A DNA stretch of 64,000 bases from Rheinheimera soli (GCF_021290985.1 NZ_JAJOYU010000006.1:99867-163866); one strand, 5' to 3'; counted from the first letter of the stretch, positions 8,643-17,445 are shown. Program-made: numbers and translations. Notes: generated by a model not told the origin, from the letters alone.

Positions 8643-10863
8643 AGTCTTCAAACACCGAAATGGCCTGTAACTGTTTAAAATCTGTCATCCCAGACAAAAC
8701 CTTTAAAATGCCATCCTGCACTAAAGTGCGCATACCGTCGGTTATCGCCTGCTGCTGAATTTGCTCTATGCTGGCTTTGTGATAAATCAGTTGACGCACC
8801 TTCGAGGTGATAGGCAATAGTTCATGCACACCGACCCGGCCTTTGTAGCCTGTTTGCTCGCATGCAGGGCAGCCTTTTGCCCTGTGTAGTGTCAGCGGAT
8901 TTTTTAGTTCCAGCTCGGGGGCAAAGGCTAAACCATAATGCCTCTGTAAGTAGTCCAGCTCAATCTGATCGGGTTGGTAAGCTTCTTTGCATTTGCCACA
9001 CAAAGTACGGACCAGTCGCTGCGCCAGAATACCGATACAGGCATCTGCAAAGTTGATAGGGTCTATACCAATATCAATCAGACGGGTTATGGTTTCGGGG
9101 GCCGAATTGGTGTGCAGTGTGGATAACACTAAATGCCCTGTCAGCGAGGCTTCAATACCGGCATGGGCTGTTTCTTTGTCGCGCATTTCACCTATTAAAA
9201 TAATATCCGGATCGGCGCGCAAAAAAGCCCGCAGTGCCACAGCAAAAGTTAAACCCGACTTATTATTCATTTGCACTTGCTGCAAACCTGGCTGAGTGAT
9301 TTCAACCGGATCTTCAGCAGTCCATATTTTTTTATCTGTGGTATTTAACCGGCCTAAGATGGCATGCAAAGTAGTGGTTTTACCCGAACCTGTAGGGCCG
9401 ACGACCAGCAATACCCCATGTGGGTGTTTAATCATCTGCGACATCATCTGGTAATTGCGTGGACTCAATTGCAGCTTGTCAAAAGGCAAAGCTTCACCAC
9501 TGGCTAAAATCCGCATCACCACACCTTCACCAAATACAGTAGGTAAGGTAGCAACCCGGACTTCTATAATTTTATTCGCCAGTTTGACGCTGAATTTACC
9601 ATCCTGTGGCAGACGTTTTTCAGCTATATCCAGCCTTGCCATAATTTTGATCCGCGACACCACGGGCGGCATAAAAGCCGGCGGAATTTGGATCAGTTCA
9701 CGGCACTCGCCATCTATCCGCAGCCGCACCCGGCAGGAGCTTTTGCCTTTACCGGATTCAATATGAATATCCGAAGCATTCAGGCGCTGAGCGTCCATTA
9801 AAACCCGGTTCACCAGCTTAACCACCACTGGGGTTTCTTCAGAAATACCTTCGTCTTCCTGCTGCAGAGTCTCTAATGTCAGATCGTCATCGGCTTCATT
9901 CAGCAGATCGCCTAACTCGGTTAAGTTATCCTCTTGTTGGCCTTTAATGTAATGGTCGATATCGTCAGGCAAAGCAACATGAATATCGTAGCTCAGTAAG
10001 CCTGTTGCCCGTTCTACTTCCATCAGGGTATCGGCGTGGTTGGGGTTGGTCAGTACTATCACCACTTTGCCTGCCTGATCTTCCAGGATCACCAGATGGT
10101 TTTTCAGCAGGTAAGAGCGGTTGAGTTTGCTGTTCAGTCCATGCAACTGATATTTGTCCGGTTCAAAACCAATAAAGCTGACCTGATAAAAAGCCTCCAG
10201 CGATAAGCCCAATTGCTCTTTGCTGACTTTATATTCTGTGATGATTTTATTCACCTGATGAGCAAAATCTGCTGGTGGTACATTTAGCTGTTGTAACTGA
10301 CTGGCAGAAATTAAATTGCGATGCTGTAAATAATCGAAAGGCCCACGGGTGGCACCTAATTCATAACGGAATTTCTGGCCAAGTAACTGTGCCAGCTGAG
10401 TGGCTTTGTCGCAGTCGTCCTGACTAAAAGCAGCGGATGTTTTAGCGTTAATCAGCTGGATCACGCCCAACAACACGTTTTGCTCTGTAATGGGTACTGC
10501 TAAAACTGAGCGGGTACGAAAGCCCGATTTCTGATCAAACTGCCGGGCAAAGTTCAGTTTAGGGTGGATGCTTTGTAGTTCCTGCTCATCGTAAGCGTCT
10601 TTGATCAGTACTGATTTTTTACTTAAAGCGACAAAACCTGCGATAGATTGTGGGCCTATAGGCACCCGTATTTCCGTCAGTTCTGAGCCGGTTTTAAAGC
10701 GTGAATAAATATCCTGACTGTGATAACTGCGCTGATAAATAGTGATACGTTCAGCCGCAAAAAGCTGAAGTATTTGTGCTTCCAATTCAGGAAACACATC
10801 CAGAAAACGCTCTGAGTTATGGATGGACTGGAACAGCTCTAACAACTTCTGATAAAACGCCAT
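8641..10863 (-). CDS. GAF-domain GspE/PulE-type secretion/pilus ATPase
   Basis: 740 residues. An N-terminal GAF domain (about 15-170: RITIYQRSYHSQDIYSRF, GIAGFVALSK-like segment, RSVLAVPITEQNVLLGVIQLINAK) is followed by a GspE/PilB N-terminal domain and then the type II/IV secretion ATPase. The Walker A is GPTGSGKTTT, the Walker B region IILIGEMRD, the His box LSTLHTN, and zinc-binding pairs are CGKC and CPAC. Such ATPases power pilus or pseudopilus assembly in the cytoplasm. No secretin, platform or pilin genes are nearby, so it is a stand-alone copy. The GAF domain suggests control by a small ligand, which is inference. Confidence 0.87.
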   Translation of the reverse strand: MAFYQKLLELFQSIHNSERFLDVFPELEAQILQLFAAERITIYQRSYHSQDIYSRFKTGSELTEIRVPIGPQSIAGFVALSKKSVLIKDAYDEQELQSIHPKLNFARQFDQKSGFRTRSVLAVPITEQNVLLGVIQLINAKTSAAFSQDDCDKATQLAQLLGQKFRYELGATRGPFDYLQHRNLISASQLQQLNVPPADFAHQVNKIITEYKVSKEQLGLSLEAFYQVSFIGFEPDKYQLHGLNSKLNRSYLLKNHLVILEDQAGKVVIVLTNPNHADTLMEVERATGLLSYDIHVALPDDIDHYIKGQQEDNLTELGDLLNEADDDLTLETLQQEDEGISEETPVVVKLVNRVLMDAQRLNASDIHIESGKGKSSCRVRLRIDGECRELIQIPPAFMPPVVSRIKIMARLDIAEKRLPQDGKFSVKLANKIIEVRVATLPTVFGEGVVMRILASGEALPFDKLQLSPRNYQMMSQMIKHPHGVLLVVGPTGSGKTTTLHAILGRLNTTDKKIWTAEDPVEITQPGLQQVQMNNKSGLTFAVALRAFLRADPDIILIGEMRDKETAHAGIEASLTGHLVLSTLHTNSAPETITRLIDIGIDPINFADACIGILAQRLVRTLCGKCKEAYQPDQIELDYLQRHYGLAFAPELELKNPLTLHRAKGCPACEQTGYKGRVGVHELLPITSKVRQLIYHKASIEQIQQQAITDGMRTLVQDGILKVLSGMTDFKQLQAISVFED

Positions 10864-10985
10864 AAGACCCCTGAACCAGACTGTAGCTTGCCAAAGAAAG
10901 GAAAGTTTTTATTAGTTTCAGTCTAGCATAGGGGATTATTTTTGCCGGGAGGCGCTGTAGCTAAGTGCTTGATCCAAGAGCTTGA

Positions 10986-11507
10986 TTAAATAGCAGCTGT
11001 AGGGCAAATGTCCGGCTGTGAAATGGCAAAACTAACCAACTGATAGCCTTGTGCTGATTGTTTTAACTGATAAACCATGCCGTAATCCTGTTCACTCATC
11101 TTTGGTGCTGTTAACTGGCTAAGCAGATGGATGAGTTCTGGAGTGGTATTGCTGTGTCCTACCACCAGTAGCGGGCTGTTTTGCTGGTGAATGTCCTTGG
11201 CAAGAGCTGCTAAATCCCTGGCGTCATAAGTGTTGAGTGAGGCTGTTGGCTGAGTCGTCAGTATTTGTTCTGCTGTTTGTTGGGTTCGTTGATAACCACT
11301 GTGGTAAATGCGTGTCAAAGCTGCAGGGATCAGTGTCGCCATAGCCTGCGCTTGTGCCAGACCACAAGCACTTAAGTGGGGGTCTTTATCCGCAGATTTC
11401 ACTTTTTCGGCATGCCGCACCAGATAAATTTCAGCGGGCGCTGAGTGCAGCTGAAATGCAGAACCAGTCAACGCTGTTATTGCAGCCAGAGCCACTATTT
11501 TTTTCAT
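10986..11507 (-). CDS. Periplasmic histidine phosphatase family protein
   Basis: 173 residues from the ATG at 11505-11507 (a GTG lies just before it). A signal peptide (MKKIVALAAITALTGSAFQLHSAPA) is followed by the phosphoglycerate-mutase-like core: the phosphohistidine motif LVRHAEK, the second catalytic His in LLVVGHSNTTPEL, and an arginine in GYQRTQQTAEQIL. Branch-1 histidine phosphatases cut phosphomonoesters, and the export signal places this one in the periplasm. The substrate is unknown. It is divergent from the TonB-like gene. Confidence 0.85.
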   Translation of the reverse strand: MKKIVALAAITALTGSAFQLHSAPAEIYLVRHAEKVKSADKDPHLSACGLAQAQAMATLIPAALTRIYHSGYQRTQQTAEQILTTQPTASLNTYDARDLAALAKDIHQQNSPLLVVGHSNTTPELIHLLSQLTAPKMSEQDYGMVYQLKQSAQGYQLVSFAISQPDICPTAAI

Positions 11508-11568
11508 CACTGTTTAACCCCTTTTTTCCTGCAGTTTCGTCTAACTGAAAACAACAGGAGAATGCCAG

Positions 11569-12204
11569 ATGAATACTATAGATACTATGGATACCAGCAC
11601 AGATACAGCAAAATTGATGGCGGCCGCTATACCGGCTTTACTGATCACGTTTTTATTGTTTGCTTTGATGCAGCAATTAATAGGGGCTGACAGCGTTTCT
11701 GTACAACCACCTGTAGATGCTGTCGATCATCAACTGCATGAACCGAGAAAAGACAGTCAGGCCAACATCATCATACGCACTTTGCCAGAGCCACCAAAAC
11801 CTGTAGCAAGACCGGATTCCCTGACAGCTGAAACCACAGGTGAGTCAGGGCCTTTCATTGAGTTGTCCGTGGACCCTGTATTGCCCGGACTTGAGTTAAC
11901 TGATGCAGGTGAATTTAGCTTGCCGGATAAAACAGCCACAGCTATGGTGCGTATTGATCCCAGATACCCGGTTGAAGCCGCTAAAAATGGTATAGAAGGC
12001 TGGGTAAAGTTAAGTTTTTCAATTGATACCACTGGCGCTGTGATTGATGTTGAAGTGTTGGATGCTGAACCCAAACGTATTTTTGACCGGGAGGCTGTGA
12101 AAGCCTTACGTTCCTGGAAGTACCAACCTCAGTTGATCGATGGCAAAGCTGTGGTACAACGTCATTTACAGGTGCAGCTGGATTTTAGTCTGGATAAAGC
12201 ATAA
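11569..12204 (+). CDS. TonB family energy-transducing protein
   Basis: 211 residues. One N-terminal transmembrane anchor (AAAIPALLITFLLFALMQQLI) is followed by a Pro-rich linker (TLPEPPKPVARP) and a C-terminal TonB domain: VRIDPRYPVEAAKNGIEGWV, FSIDTTGAVIDVEVLDAEP, FDREAVKALRSWKYQP. TonB passes energy from ExbB/ExbD to outer-membrane receptors; no exbBD is nearby. It lies 53 bases before an ECF sigma gene on the same strand, with a hairpin between them, which hints at a link between transport and sigma control but does not prove it. Confidence 0.88.
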   Translation: MNTIDTMDTSTDTAKLMAAAIPALLITFLLFALMQQLIGADSVSVQPPVDAVDHQLHEPRKDSQANIIIRTLPEPPKPVARPDSLTAETTGESGPFIELSVDPVLPGLELTDAGEFSLPDKTATAMVRIDPRYPVEAAKNGIEGWVKLSFSIDTTGAVIDVEVLDAEPKRIFDREAVKALRSWKYQPQLIDGKAVVQRHLQVQLDFSLDKA

Positions 12205-12212
12205 AACTCAAA

Positions 12213-12235
12213 GCCAGCACTGCTGTGGTGCTGGC
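12213..12235 (+). promoter_or_regulatory. Intergenic hairpin between TonB-like gene and sigma factor gene
   Basis: GCCAGCAC pairs with GTGCTGGC around a seven-base loop just after the TonB-like stop. No T-run follows, so it is more likely an RNA-stability or partial attenuation element than a full terminator. Confidence 0.4.
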
Positions 12236-12257
12236 CTGGCTGAAAGAGGAGTAAGGG

Positions 12258-12827
12258 ATGCTGTTATCCTGGTTAAATCGACATAGCGCTCTGCCAGAGT
12301 CTGATCCACAGCGGCTGATGCAAGCTTATATACAAACAGATAATCCAGCTTACCTTGCCCAGTTGATCCATTCTTATGGTGATGATTTATATCATTTTTT
12401 GCTAAAGCAAAGTGACCTGGCACTGGCAGCTGATCTGAGTCAGCAAAGCTGGTTAAAGGTGATGCAGCAAAAACAACAGTTTGCCGGACACAGCAGTTTT
12501 AAAACCTGGTTGTTTGCGATAGGCCGTAATTTACTACTGGATGAATTCAGAAGACAAAAACGCTGGGTCTATGAAATCAGTGAAGACTTAGCATCAGAAG
12601 ACAACAGCCCTGCTGCAGCAGTGGAGCAGCAACAAAATGAACTGAAGTTACAGCATTTATTAGAGCGGCTGCCGTTATTGCAACGCGAAACTTTATTGCT
12701 GCAACTGGAAGGATTCAGCTTAGTGCAGATAGCACAAATCACTTCGACAGAACCAGAGACCGTCAAAAGCCGTTTACGTTATGCGCGGCAGGCGTTGGCA
12801 AAACAGCTTGGAGAGCACGATGAATAA
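12258..12827 (+). CDS. ECF-type RNA polymerase sigma factor
   Basis: 189 residues with an AGAGGAG ribosome site. Region 2 is about 25-95 (YHFLLKQSDLALAADLSQQSWLKVMQQ, FKTWLFAIGRNLLLDEFRRQKR). Region 4 is about 130-185 (RLPLLQRETLLLQLEGFSLVQIAQITSTEPETVKSRLRYARQAL). This is the minimal two-domain layout of extracytoplasmic-function sigma factors. The stop overlaps the next gene, a membrane protein of anti-sigma type, giving the usual sigma/anti-sigma pair. The regulon is not visible here. Confidence 0.9.
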   Translation: MLLSWLNRHSALPESDPQRLMQAYIQTDNPAYLAQLIHSYGDDLYHFLLKQSDLALAADLSQQSWLKVMQQKQQFAGHSSFKTWLFAIGRNLLLDEFRRQKRWVYEISEDLASEDNSPAAAVEQQQNELKLQHLLERLPLLQRETLLLQLEGFSLVQIAQITSTEPETVKSRLRYARQALAKQLGEHDE

Positions 12828-13386
12828 GCTGGATGAAAAACTACAGCAGTTGTATCAGCAAAGTAAAACTGAACAGCCTATGCCCGATCAACTCAGGCAG
12901 CAGTTGTTACAGCTCAAGCCTGAAGCCCGCAAAACAAACTGGAAATCTTTATGGCCTGCAGTGCAGGGCCTGGCGGCTTCTGTGGCTTTAATCTGGTTAG
13001 CACAACAAATCTGGTGGCAACCTGCCTATTACCAAATCGTGTTGCAGTCGGATGCGGGCTACCATCAGGTGCAGTTGCATAGTCTGGCCAAAAACGAGGT
13101 GTCGCCGCAGCAAACGGCTTACCAGCAAAGGTACCAACAGTATCAGCAAGCCCGTCACCAACTTGAGCAAAGTAATAGTCTGGTTGGGCAACTCAGTTTT
13201 AGTGGTCAGCACTGGCAAGTCGAAGTTTGTGATCAGCTATTAGTGAAAATTGATCAGCAACTGGCTCTGGAATTACAAAAGGATTTGCCATGGCGGGCCG
13301 GGCAGTGGGTAGAGCTTAAAACCGGTCAGCAAGGCCAGATCCTGGCAATAATCTCAGGTAAACAAGCGTTACACTGCAGCAGCTGA
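12820..13386 (+). CDS. Putative membrane anti-sigma factor
   Basis: 188 residues from the ATG at 12820, eight bases inside the sigma gene. The N-terminus is short and cytoplasmic (MNKLDEKLQQLYQQSKTEQP), followed by one transmembrane helix (AVQGLAASVALIWLAQQIWW) and a Gln-rich periplasmic part of about 110 residues, partly coiled coil (QQRYQQYQQARHQLEQS). The position, overlap and single-span layout fit an anti-sigma factor holding the upstream sigma at the membrane. The sequence itself has no recognisable zinc-binding anti-sigma motif, so this rests on context. Confidence 0.65.
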   Translation: MNKLDEKLQQLYQQSKTEQPMPDQLRQQLLQLKPEARKTNWKSLWPAVQGLAASVALIWLAQQIWWQPAYYQIVLQSDAGYHQVQLHSLAKNEVSPQQTAYQQRYQQYQQARHQLEQSNSLVGQLSFSGQHWQVEVCDQLLVKIDQQLALELQKDLPWRAGQWVELKTGQQGQILAIISGKQALHCSS

Positions 13387-13454
13387 AAAGAAAGGTTCAC
13401 GGCAGGGCTTTTATTTTTTACACTAAGCATCGTTTTAGTTGTGGATGATGCTTA

Positions 13455-13961
13455 GTGGAACCTGTTTTAACTTTTCTAACCTCTTATCCCGAAGCAGTGC
13501 GAACACAGGTACAGTCGCTGATTGCACAAGGGCGTCTGGCTGAAGTACTGGCCACTCGTTACCCTCAACAGTCGCACGATATTCAGAATGATAAAAGCCT
13601 GTATCAGTTTACTCAGGAGCTAAAGCAACGTTTTGTTAAATCCAGCCCACCTGTCAGCAAAGTTTGTTTTGACGGTAAAATTCATCTGGACAACAGCTTA
13701 GGCTTGCATAGTTTTGTCAGCAGAGTGCAAGGTGGCAAACTGAAAGCAAAACAGGAAATCCGTATTTCCGCTTTATTTAAACAATTGCCATTTCCTCTGC
13801 TAAAAATGGTGGTGGTGCACGAATTAGCGCATTTGCGCGAAAAAGATCACAACAAAGCCTTTTATCAATTGTGTCAGCATATGGAACCCCAGTATCATCA
13901 ATTGGAATTCGACTTACGTCTGTTTTTAACTTTGAGACAGCTGGAAGGAAAAGCGGTATGA
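13455..13961 (+). CDS. YgjP-like metallopeptidase domain protein
   Basis: 168 residues, from a GTG start (GGATGATG upstream). The zinc site is HELAHLREKDHNKAFYQLC, i.e. HExxH followed by a third His, as in YgjP/DUF45 and WLM-type metallopeptidases. The segment IRISALFKQLPFPLLKMVVVHELAH matches this family. It is probably a cytoplasmic zinc peptidase of unknown substrate. Its last codons overlap the start of the next gene (ATGA), so the two are translated together. Confidence 0.8.
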   Translation: MEPVLTFLTSYPEAVRTQVQSLIAQGRLAEVLATRYPQQSHDIQNDKSLYQFTQELKQRFVKSSPPVSKVCFDGKIHLDNSLGLHSFVSRVQGGKLKAKQEIRISALFKQLPFPLLKMVVVHELAHLREKDHNKAFYQLCQHMEPQYHQLEFDLRLFLTLRQLEGKAV

Positions 13962-14461
13962 AGCCTGATGGTGATGCAGTTTTTGTTTATGGTTTATTGA
14001 TGTTACCTGAAGTTGTTTTTGCCATTACAGGCAAAGACTACGTGATGCAAGACGCCAGCCTGCTTGATTACAAAAGATATGGTTTAAGCCAGCAACATGC
14101 CAATACGCCAGTGCCTGCTTTAGCTCATTGTCCTGGCCATTTGCAGCAGGGAAAAGTACTGTTGGGGGTATCGCCTGAAGAACTGGCGAAGCTGGATTTT
14201 TTTGAAGAGCTGGATTCTGGTTTATACCTGCGCGAGAAAGTGAGAGTGCAATCTTTGGGTCTATGGATAGACGCCTGGTGTTATACAGTAGGGCCAGCTT
14301 TACTGCCTTATGTTGCCGGAGACTGGTTTTTGCATCAGGTCAGTGAAAGTCATAAAGAGCATTTGATTACACAGCTGATACCGTCGATGTTAACGACTTA
14401 TCATAAATTACAGGCCAATACTGGCACTAAAACAAAGGCAACCCCTTTGTCTGAGGACTGA
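13958..14461 (+). CDS. Gamma-glutamylcyclotransferase-like (AIG2) family protein
   Basis: 167 residues from the ATG at 13958, which overlaps the preceding stop by four bases and follows GGAAGGAA. The fold signature is FVYGLLMLPEVVFAITGKDY at the N-terminus (YGxL motif), then LDYKRYGLSQQ, PVPALAHCPG, VLLGVSPEELAKLDFFEEL and YLREKVRV, all typical of the AIG2/GGCT superfamily. It may act on gamma-glutamyl amines or peptides. The substrate is unknown, and many family members have no proven activity. Confidence 0.8.
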   Translation: MKPDGDAVFVYGLLMLPEVVFAITGKDYVMQDASLLDYKRYGLSQQHANTPVPALAHCPGHLQQGKVLLGVSPEELAKLDFFEELDSGLYLREKVRVQSLGLWIDAWCYTVGPALLPYVAGDWFLHQVSESHKEHLITQLIPSMLTTYHKLQANTGTKTKATPLSED

Positions 14462-14465
14462 AACA

Positions 14466-15683
14466 TTGAAATTAATCCAATTACTGGTGGGCGCATTCCT
14501 CGTCCTTTCCCCCCAGTTACTGGCGGCTGATGTTGATAAACTGGCTACCAACTTTGACTGGCATTTTCGCCAGACACTAAAAAAGAACAATATTCCTGGT
14601 GCTGCTTACGCTATCGTTAAAGATAACAAAGTAGTGAAAGTTGGTGCCTATGGCGTGCGAAATGTCGGCACTAAATCAAATATAGATGCGTACACAGTGT
14701 TCCGGTTGGCCTCTGTATCAAAAACTTTTACTGGCCAATTGTCGTCTTTGTTGGTGCATCAGGGCCGTTTTCAGTGGGATGATCCTGTAACCCGTTATGT
14801 ACCTGCATTTTCTTTTAAAAGTCCGCGCCATACCGGAGCTTTGAAAGTAGAGCATTTGTTATCACAAAGTGCGGGTTTGGTGCCTAATACCTATGATGAC
14901 TTAATTGAAGCCAACCAGACTCCAGCTCAGATATTGCCTAAGTTTCGTTACTTAAACCCTCGTTGTGCGCCAGGCAAATGTTATGGCTATCAGAACGTGT
15001 TGTTCAGCCTTATTCGTCCTGTGATGGAAAAAACCACAGGCAGCAGCTTTGAAAGCCTGATGGAGCAAAAACTGTTTAAACCGCTAAAAATGCCAACAGC
15101 TTCAGTGGGGTATTCTGCATTTTTAGCCTCTAAAAACCGTGCTATGCCTCATGTCCGGGTGAAAAGAGGCTGGGCTGAAGCTAAGGTCAATCCAAGTTAT
15201 TACCGGGTAAGCCCGGCCGCTGGCGTGAATGCCAGTGTGATGGACATGAGTCAATGGCTGATAGCTCAACTAGGTCATTACCCTGCCGTATTAAGCCCGG
15301 CTATGTTGCAGGACGTACGCAATAAAAGAATTAAAGTGGCTGATGATTTAGGTGGCCGCACCTGGGGCCAGTATGTCACTACGTCACATTACGGTTTAGG
15401 AGTACGCATTTTTAACTTTGGTGGTCATGAGGTTTTTTATCACGGTGGCTGGGTCAGAGGCTATCGCACCGAAATGGCCTATTCCAAAGAAAAAGGTGTA
15501 GGCTTAGTGGTACTGATTAACGCCGAAACCAATCTGGTGGGGGATTTATCCACCTGGTTCTGGTCAAATTTACTGGCGGTTAAACCGCAGAAAAAGAAGC
15601 GTATAGCAGCACAAATGCAGCAAGAATGGGATATGGAAATGGAACCTGACGTCGAGTGGCAAGTGCCTTTGTTGGCAGACTGA
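14466..15683 (+). CDS. Serine hydrolase, beta-lactamase (class C-like) family
   Basis: 405 residues from a TTG start supported by GAGGA about nine bases upstream. The signal peptide is MKLIQLLVGAFLVLSPQLLA, so the protein is periplasmic. The penicillin-recognising fold motifs are all present: SVSK in LASVSKTFTG (SxxK), YQN in CYGYQNVLFS (YxN) and HGG in FYHGGWVRGY (KTG equivalent). Such proteins include esterases, D-amino-acid peptidases and class C beta-lactamases. The HGG triad and the genomic context favour an esterase or peptidase over a resistance enzyme. Confidence 0.87.
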   Translation: MKLIQLLVGAFLVLSPQLLAADVDKLATNFDWHFRQTLKKNNIPGAAYAIVKDNKVVKVGAYGVRNVGTKSNIDAYTVFRLASVSKTFTGQLSSLLVHQGRFQWDDPVTRYVPAFSFKSPRHTGALKVEHLLSQSAGLVPNTYDDLIEANQTPAQILPKFRYLNPRCAPGKCYGYQNVLFSLIRPVMEKTTGSSFESLMEQKLFKPLKMPTASVGYSAFLASKNRAMPHVRVKRGWAEAKVNPSYYRVSPAAGVNASVMDMSQWLIAQLGHYPAVLSPAMLQDVRNKRIKVADDLGGRTWGQYVTTSHYGLGVRIFNFGGHEVFYHGGWVRGYRTEMAYSKEKGVGLVVLINAETNLVGDLSTWFWSNLLAVKPQKKKRIAAQMQQEWDMEMEPDVEWQVPLLAD

Positions 15684-15759
15684 CACCAGACAGAGGCAAA
15701 GGACTGCTATACTCTTGACTCATTTTGATACAACCTGAACGGCCCGCTGAAAAGGATAG

Positions 15760-17238
15760 ATGCCCGATATGTCGATGGGAACCATAAGTCAGTCTTCGTA
15801 TAGTAAAACTGTAAAAACTATCCTGAGCAAAATCCACGATGCCACAGCCTTGAATGATTCTGTCTATGAGGTGGCGACTGATTATTTTCGTCATGCGAAG
15901 CAGCAGGATGAAAAACTTCAGCAATTACAATTGCAAGTCCGCAAACTTGAAAAAAAGCCAGAGCTGTCTTCCAGTGAACAGAAGCAATTGGCTCAAGCTC
16001 AGTCTGCGCTAAAATTGTATGTACGTATGCTCGATGACAGCAGGGTAGAGCGATACAGAGCTTTAAAAGCACTCTGTTTGTCGGTGTTACAGCTGACTGA
16101 GGGCGAAAATTTTGATGAAACCATCCAAATGTCATCGAAGTTTTTGGGCACTATTCAGTTGCTGGCACCCAGTAACGGCAAATATGTTGCGGCAGTGAAC
16201 CAAAAGTTTAAACATCTGTACAAAGGCATTTTAAGCCTGCGTTTACTCGATCGCCTGCTGCTGGATAACGAACTGAGCAATAATTATGTTCTGGGCAAGA
16301 TGCGTGCAGCCAAAGAAATGCTGGATAACGCAGATGCAGCTTATAAAGCCGACTATTCACCTTTTCGCGATGACGTGCAACTGCCGTTATTGATGGCGGC
16401 CATATTGCAGGATATCGGCACTTATCACCCGGATGCTTTGGCTATTCTCAAAGGCTCGGATGGCGATCTGGATGAATTCCGGGTTTTAGATGATGAAAAC
16501 CGCGTAGCGCTTTTGAAAATTAACTATCAGGAAACCCTGAGTTATGTCACCAAAGGCCTGGCCTGCGACCGTTATGTCGGGAATTCAAAAGAAGAGCGGG
16601 AGCTGTTTAATCAAAACGAGCAAGACAAACTGAATTTTGTCTATACCTTGCTTAAAAACGCCATTAAACCCGAAGGTGGCGTGGGTAACTTGCTGAAAAT
16701 TCCGCAAATTTATACCTCAGTTGTCTTGTCGACTAAGTTAAACCACAGCTATGAATCTTTACCCAAAGCGGCGCTGGTGCTGCAAAGTGGAGTAGAGCGA
16801 GGTTACTACCATAAAGCCGCTGTTGATGCGCTGATTAAAATTACCGGCCTGTTTCCGCAGGGGTATGGCGTGACTTATATTCCAAAAGACTCAGACAAAC
16901 GTGATTTGGACAGGTACGAATATGCACTGGTTGTCTCTTTGTACCCGCCTGCCACAGATATGCCGATATGTCGGGTGGTCACCCGCAGTATGACCTTTAG
17001 CAATACAGGCACCAATGTGGTTATTGGTGTCGATAACAACCTGTATTTCCCAACGGCACGGAAAAAGCTGGAAAAAATGAGCGAAGAGCGTCTGCTGGAA
17101 ATTCTGAGCAAGCTGGTGTCGAATTTTGAAGAACGTAAGAATATGGAGTTAATTCCTAAATGCTGGTTTCCTGACGAGTATTTTTCTTACAGCAAAAATC
17201 AGAATTTATGGAACAGAGTGACCACTATTCAAAACTGA
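15760..17238 (+). CDS. Degenerate HD-GYP-like protein
   Basis: 492 residues; ATGs at 15760, 15769 and 15775 all lie after AAGGA. An N-terminal helical part with a coiled coil (QQDEKLQQLQLQVRKLEKKP) leads to a region with the outline of an HD-GYP domain: AAILQDIGTYHPDALAIL where active enzymes have HDIGK, and ALIKITGLFPQGYGVTYIP where active enzymes have ALLxxIGIYPxGSLV. The metal-binding His/Asp pairs and the GYP loop are not evident. It is therefore probably not a cyclic-di-GMP phosphodiesterase but a binding or scaffold protein. This reading is inference; no close named family is recognised. Confidence 0.6.
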   Translation: MPDMSMGTISQSSYSKTVKTILSKIHDATALNDSVYEVATDYFRHAKQQDEKLQQLQLQVRKLEKKPELSSSEQKQLAQAQSALKLYVRMLDDSRVERYRALKALCLSVLQLTEGENFDETIQMSSKFLGTIQLLAPSNGKYVAAVNQKFKHLYKGILSLRLLDRLLLDNELSNNYVLGKMRAAKEMLDNADAAYKADYSPFRDDVQLPLLMAAILQDIGTYHPDALAILKGSDGDLDEFRVLDDENRVALLKINYQETLSYVTKGLACDRYVGNSKEERELFNQNEQDKLNFVYTLLKNAIKPEGGVGNLLKIPQIYTSVVLSTKLNHSYESLPKAALVLQSGVERGYYHKAAVDALIKITGLFPQGYGVTYIPKDSDKRDLDRYEYALVVSLYPPATDMPICRVVTRSMTFSNTGTNVVIGVDNNLYFPTARKKLEKMSEERLLEILSKLVSNFEERKNMELIPKCWFPDEYFSYSKNQNLWNRVTTIQN

Positions 17239-17259
17239 AGTCCTGTTCTGATAAAAAAA

Positions 17260-17279
17260 GCCCGGCTATAAAGCCGGGC
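17260..17279 (-). terminator. Intrinsic terminator
   Basis: GCCCGGCT and AGCCGGGC pair around ATAA. On the minus strand the hairpin is followed by seven T, so it ends transcription arriving from the Cache-protein gene and the small ORF to the right. On the plus strand only A residues follow. Confidence 0.8.
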
Positions 17280-17334
17280 AAAAAATAGCGGTTCAGGGAG
17301 ATAAATAAAACCGCTTGCGCTAGAACTCCTTAAA

Positions 17335-17445
17335 TCAAAAAGCTGACTCTGTGTTGAAATCTTCACTGCGGAATGACAACAAGCCAAATTTCTGAAAGCT
17401 ATGGACCATAGTGTCCGGCATTGGTTCAGTTGAGGTTGTATTCAT
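17335..17445 (-). CDS. Possible 36-residue small protein
   Basis: The frame reads MNTTSTEPMPDTM, then VHSFQKFGLLSFRSED and ends TESAF. It lies between the double-Cache gene and the terminator at 17260, on the same strand as both. There is no strong ribosome site and no recognisable domain. Its placement just before a terminator is the main support; it may be non-coding leader or trailer sequence. Confidence 0.25.
   Translation of the reverse strand: MNTTSTEPMPDTMVHSFQKFGLLSFRSEDFNTESAF

Noticed and set aside
12208..12423. Minus-strand frame of 71 codons over the ECF sigma gene start
   Set aside because: It is antisense to a clear sigma factor gene, with no domain.
14466..15683. Antibiotic-resistance beta-lactamase
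   Set aside because: It has the SxxK, YxN and HGG motifs of the wider serine-hydrolase family, lacks the KTG triad and is in housekeeping context, so resistance is not claimed.
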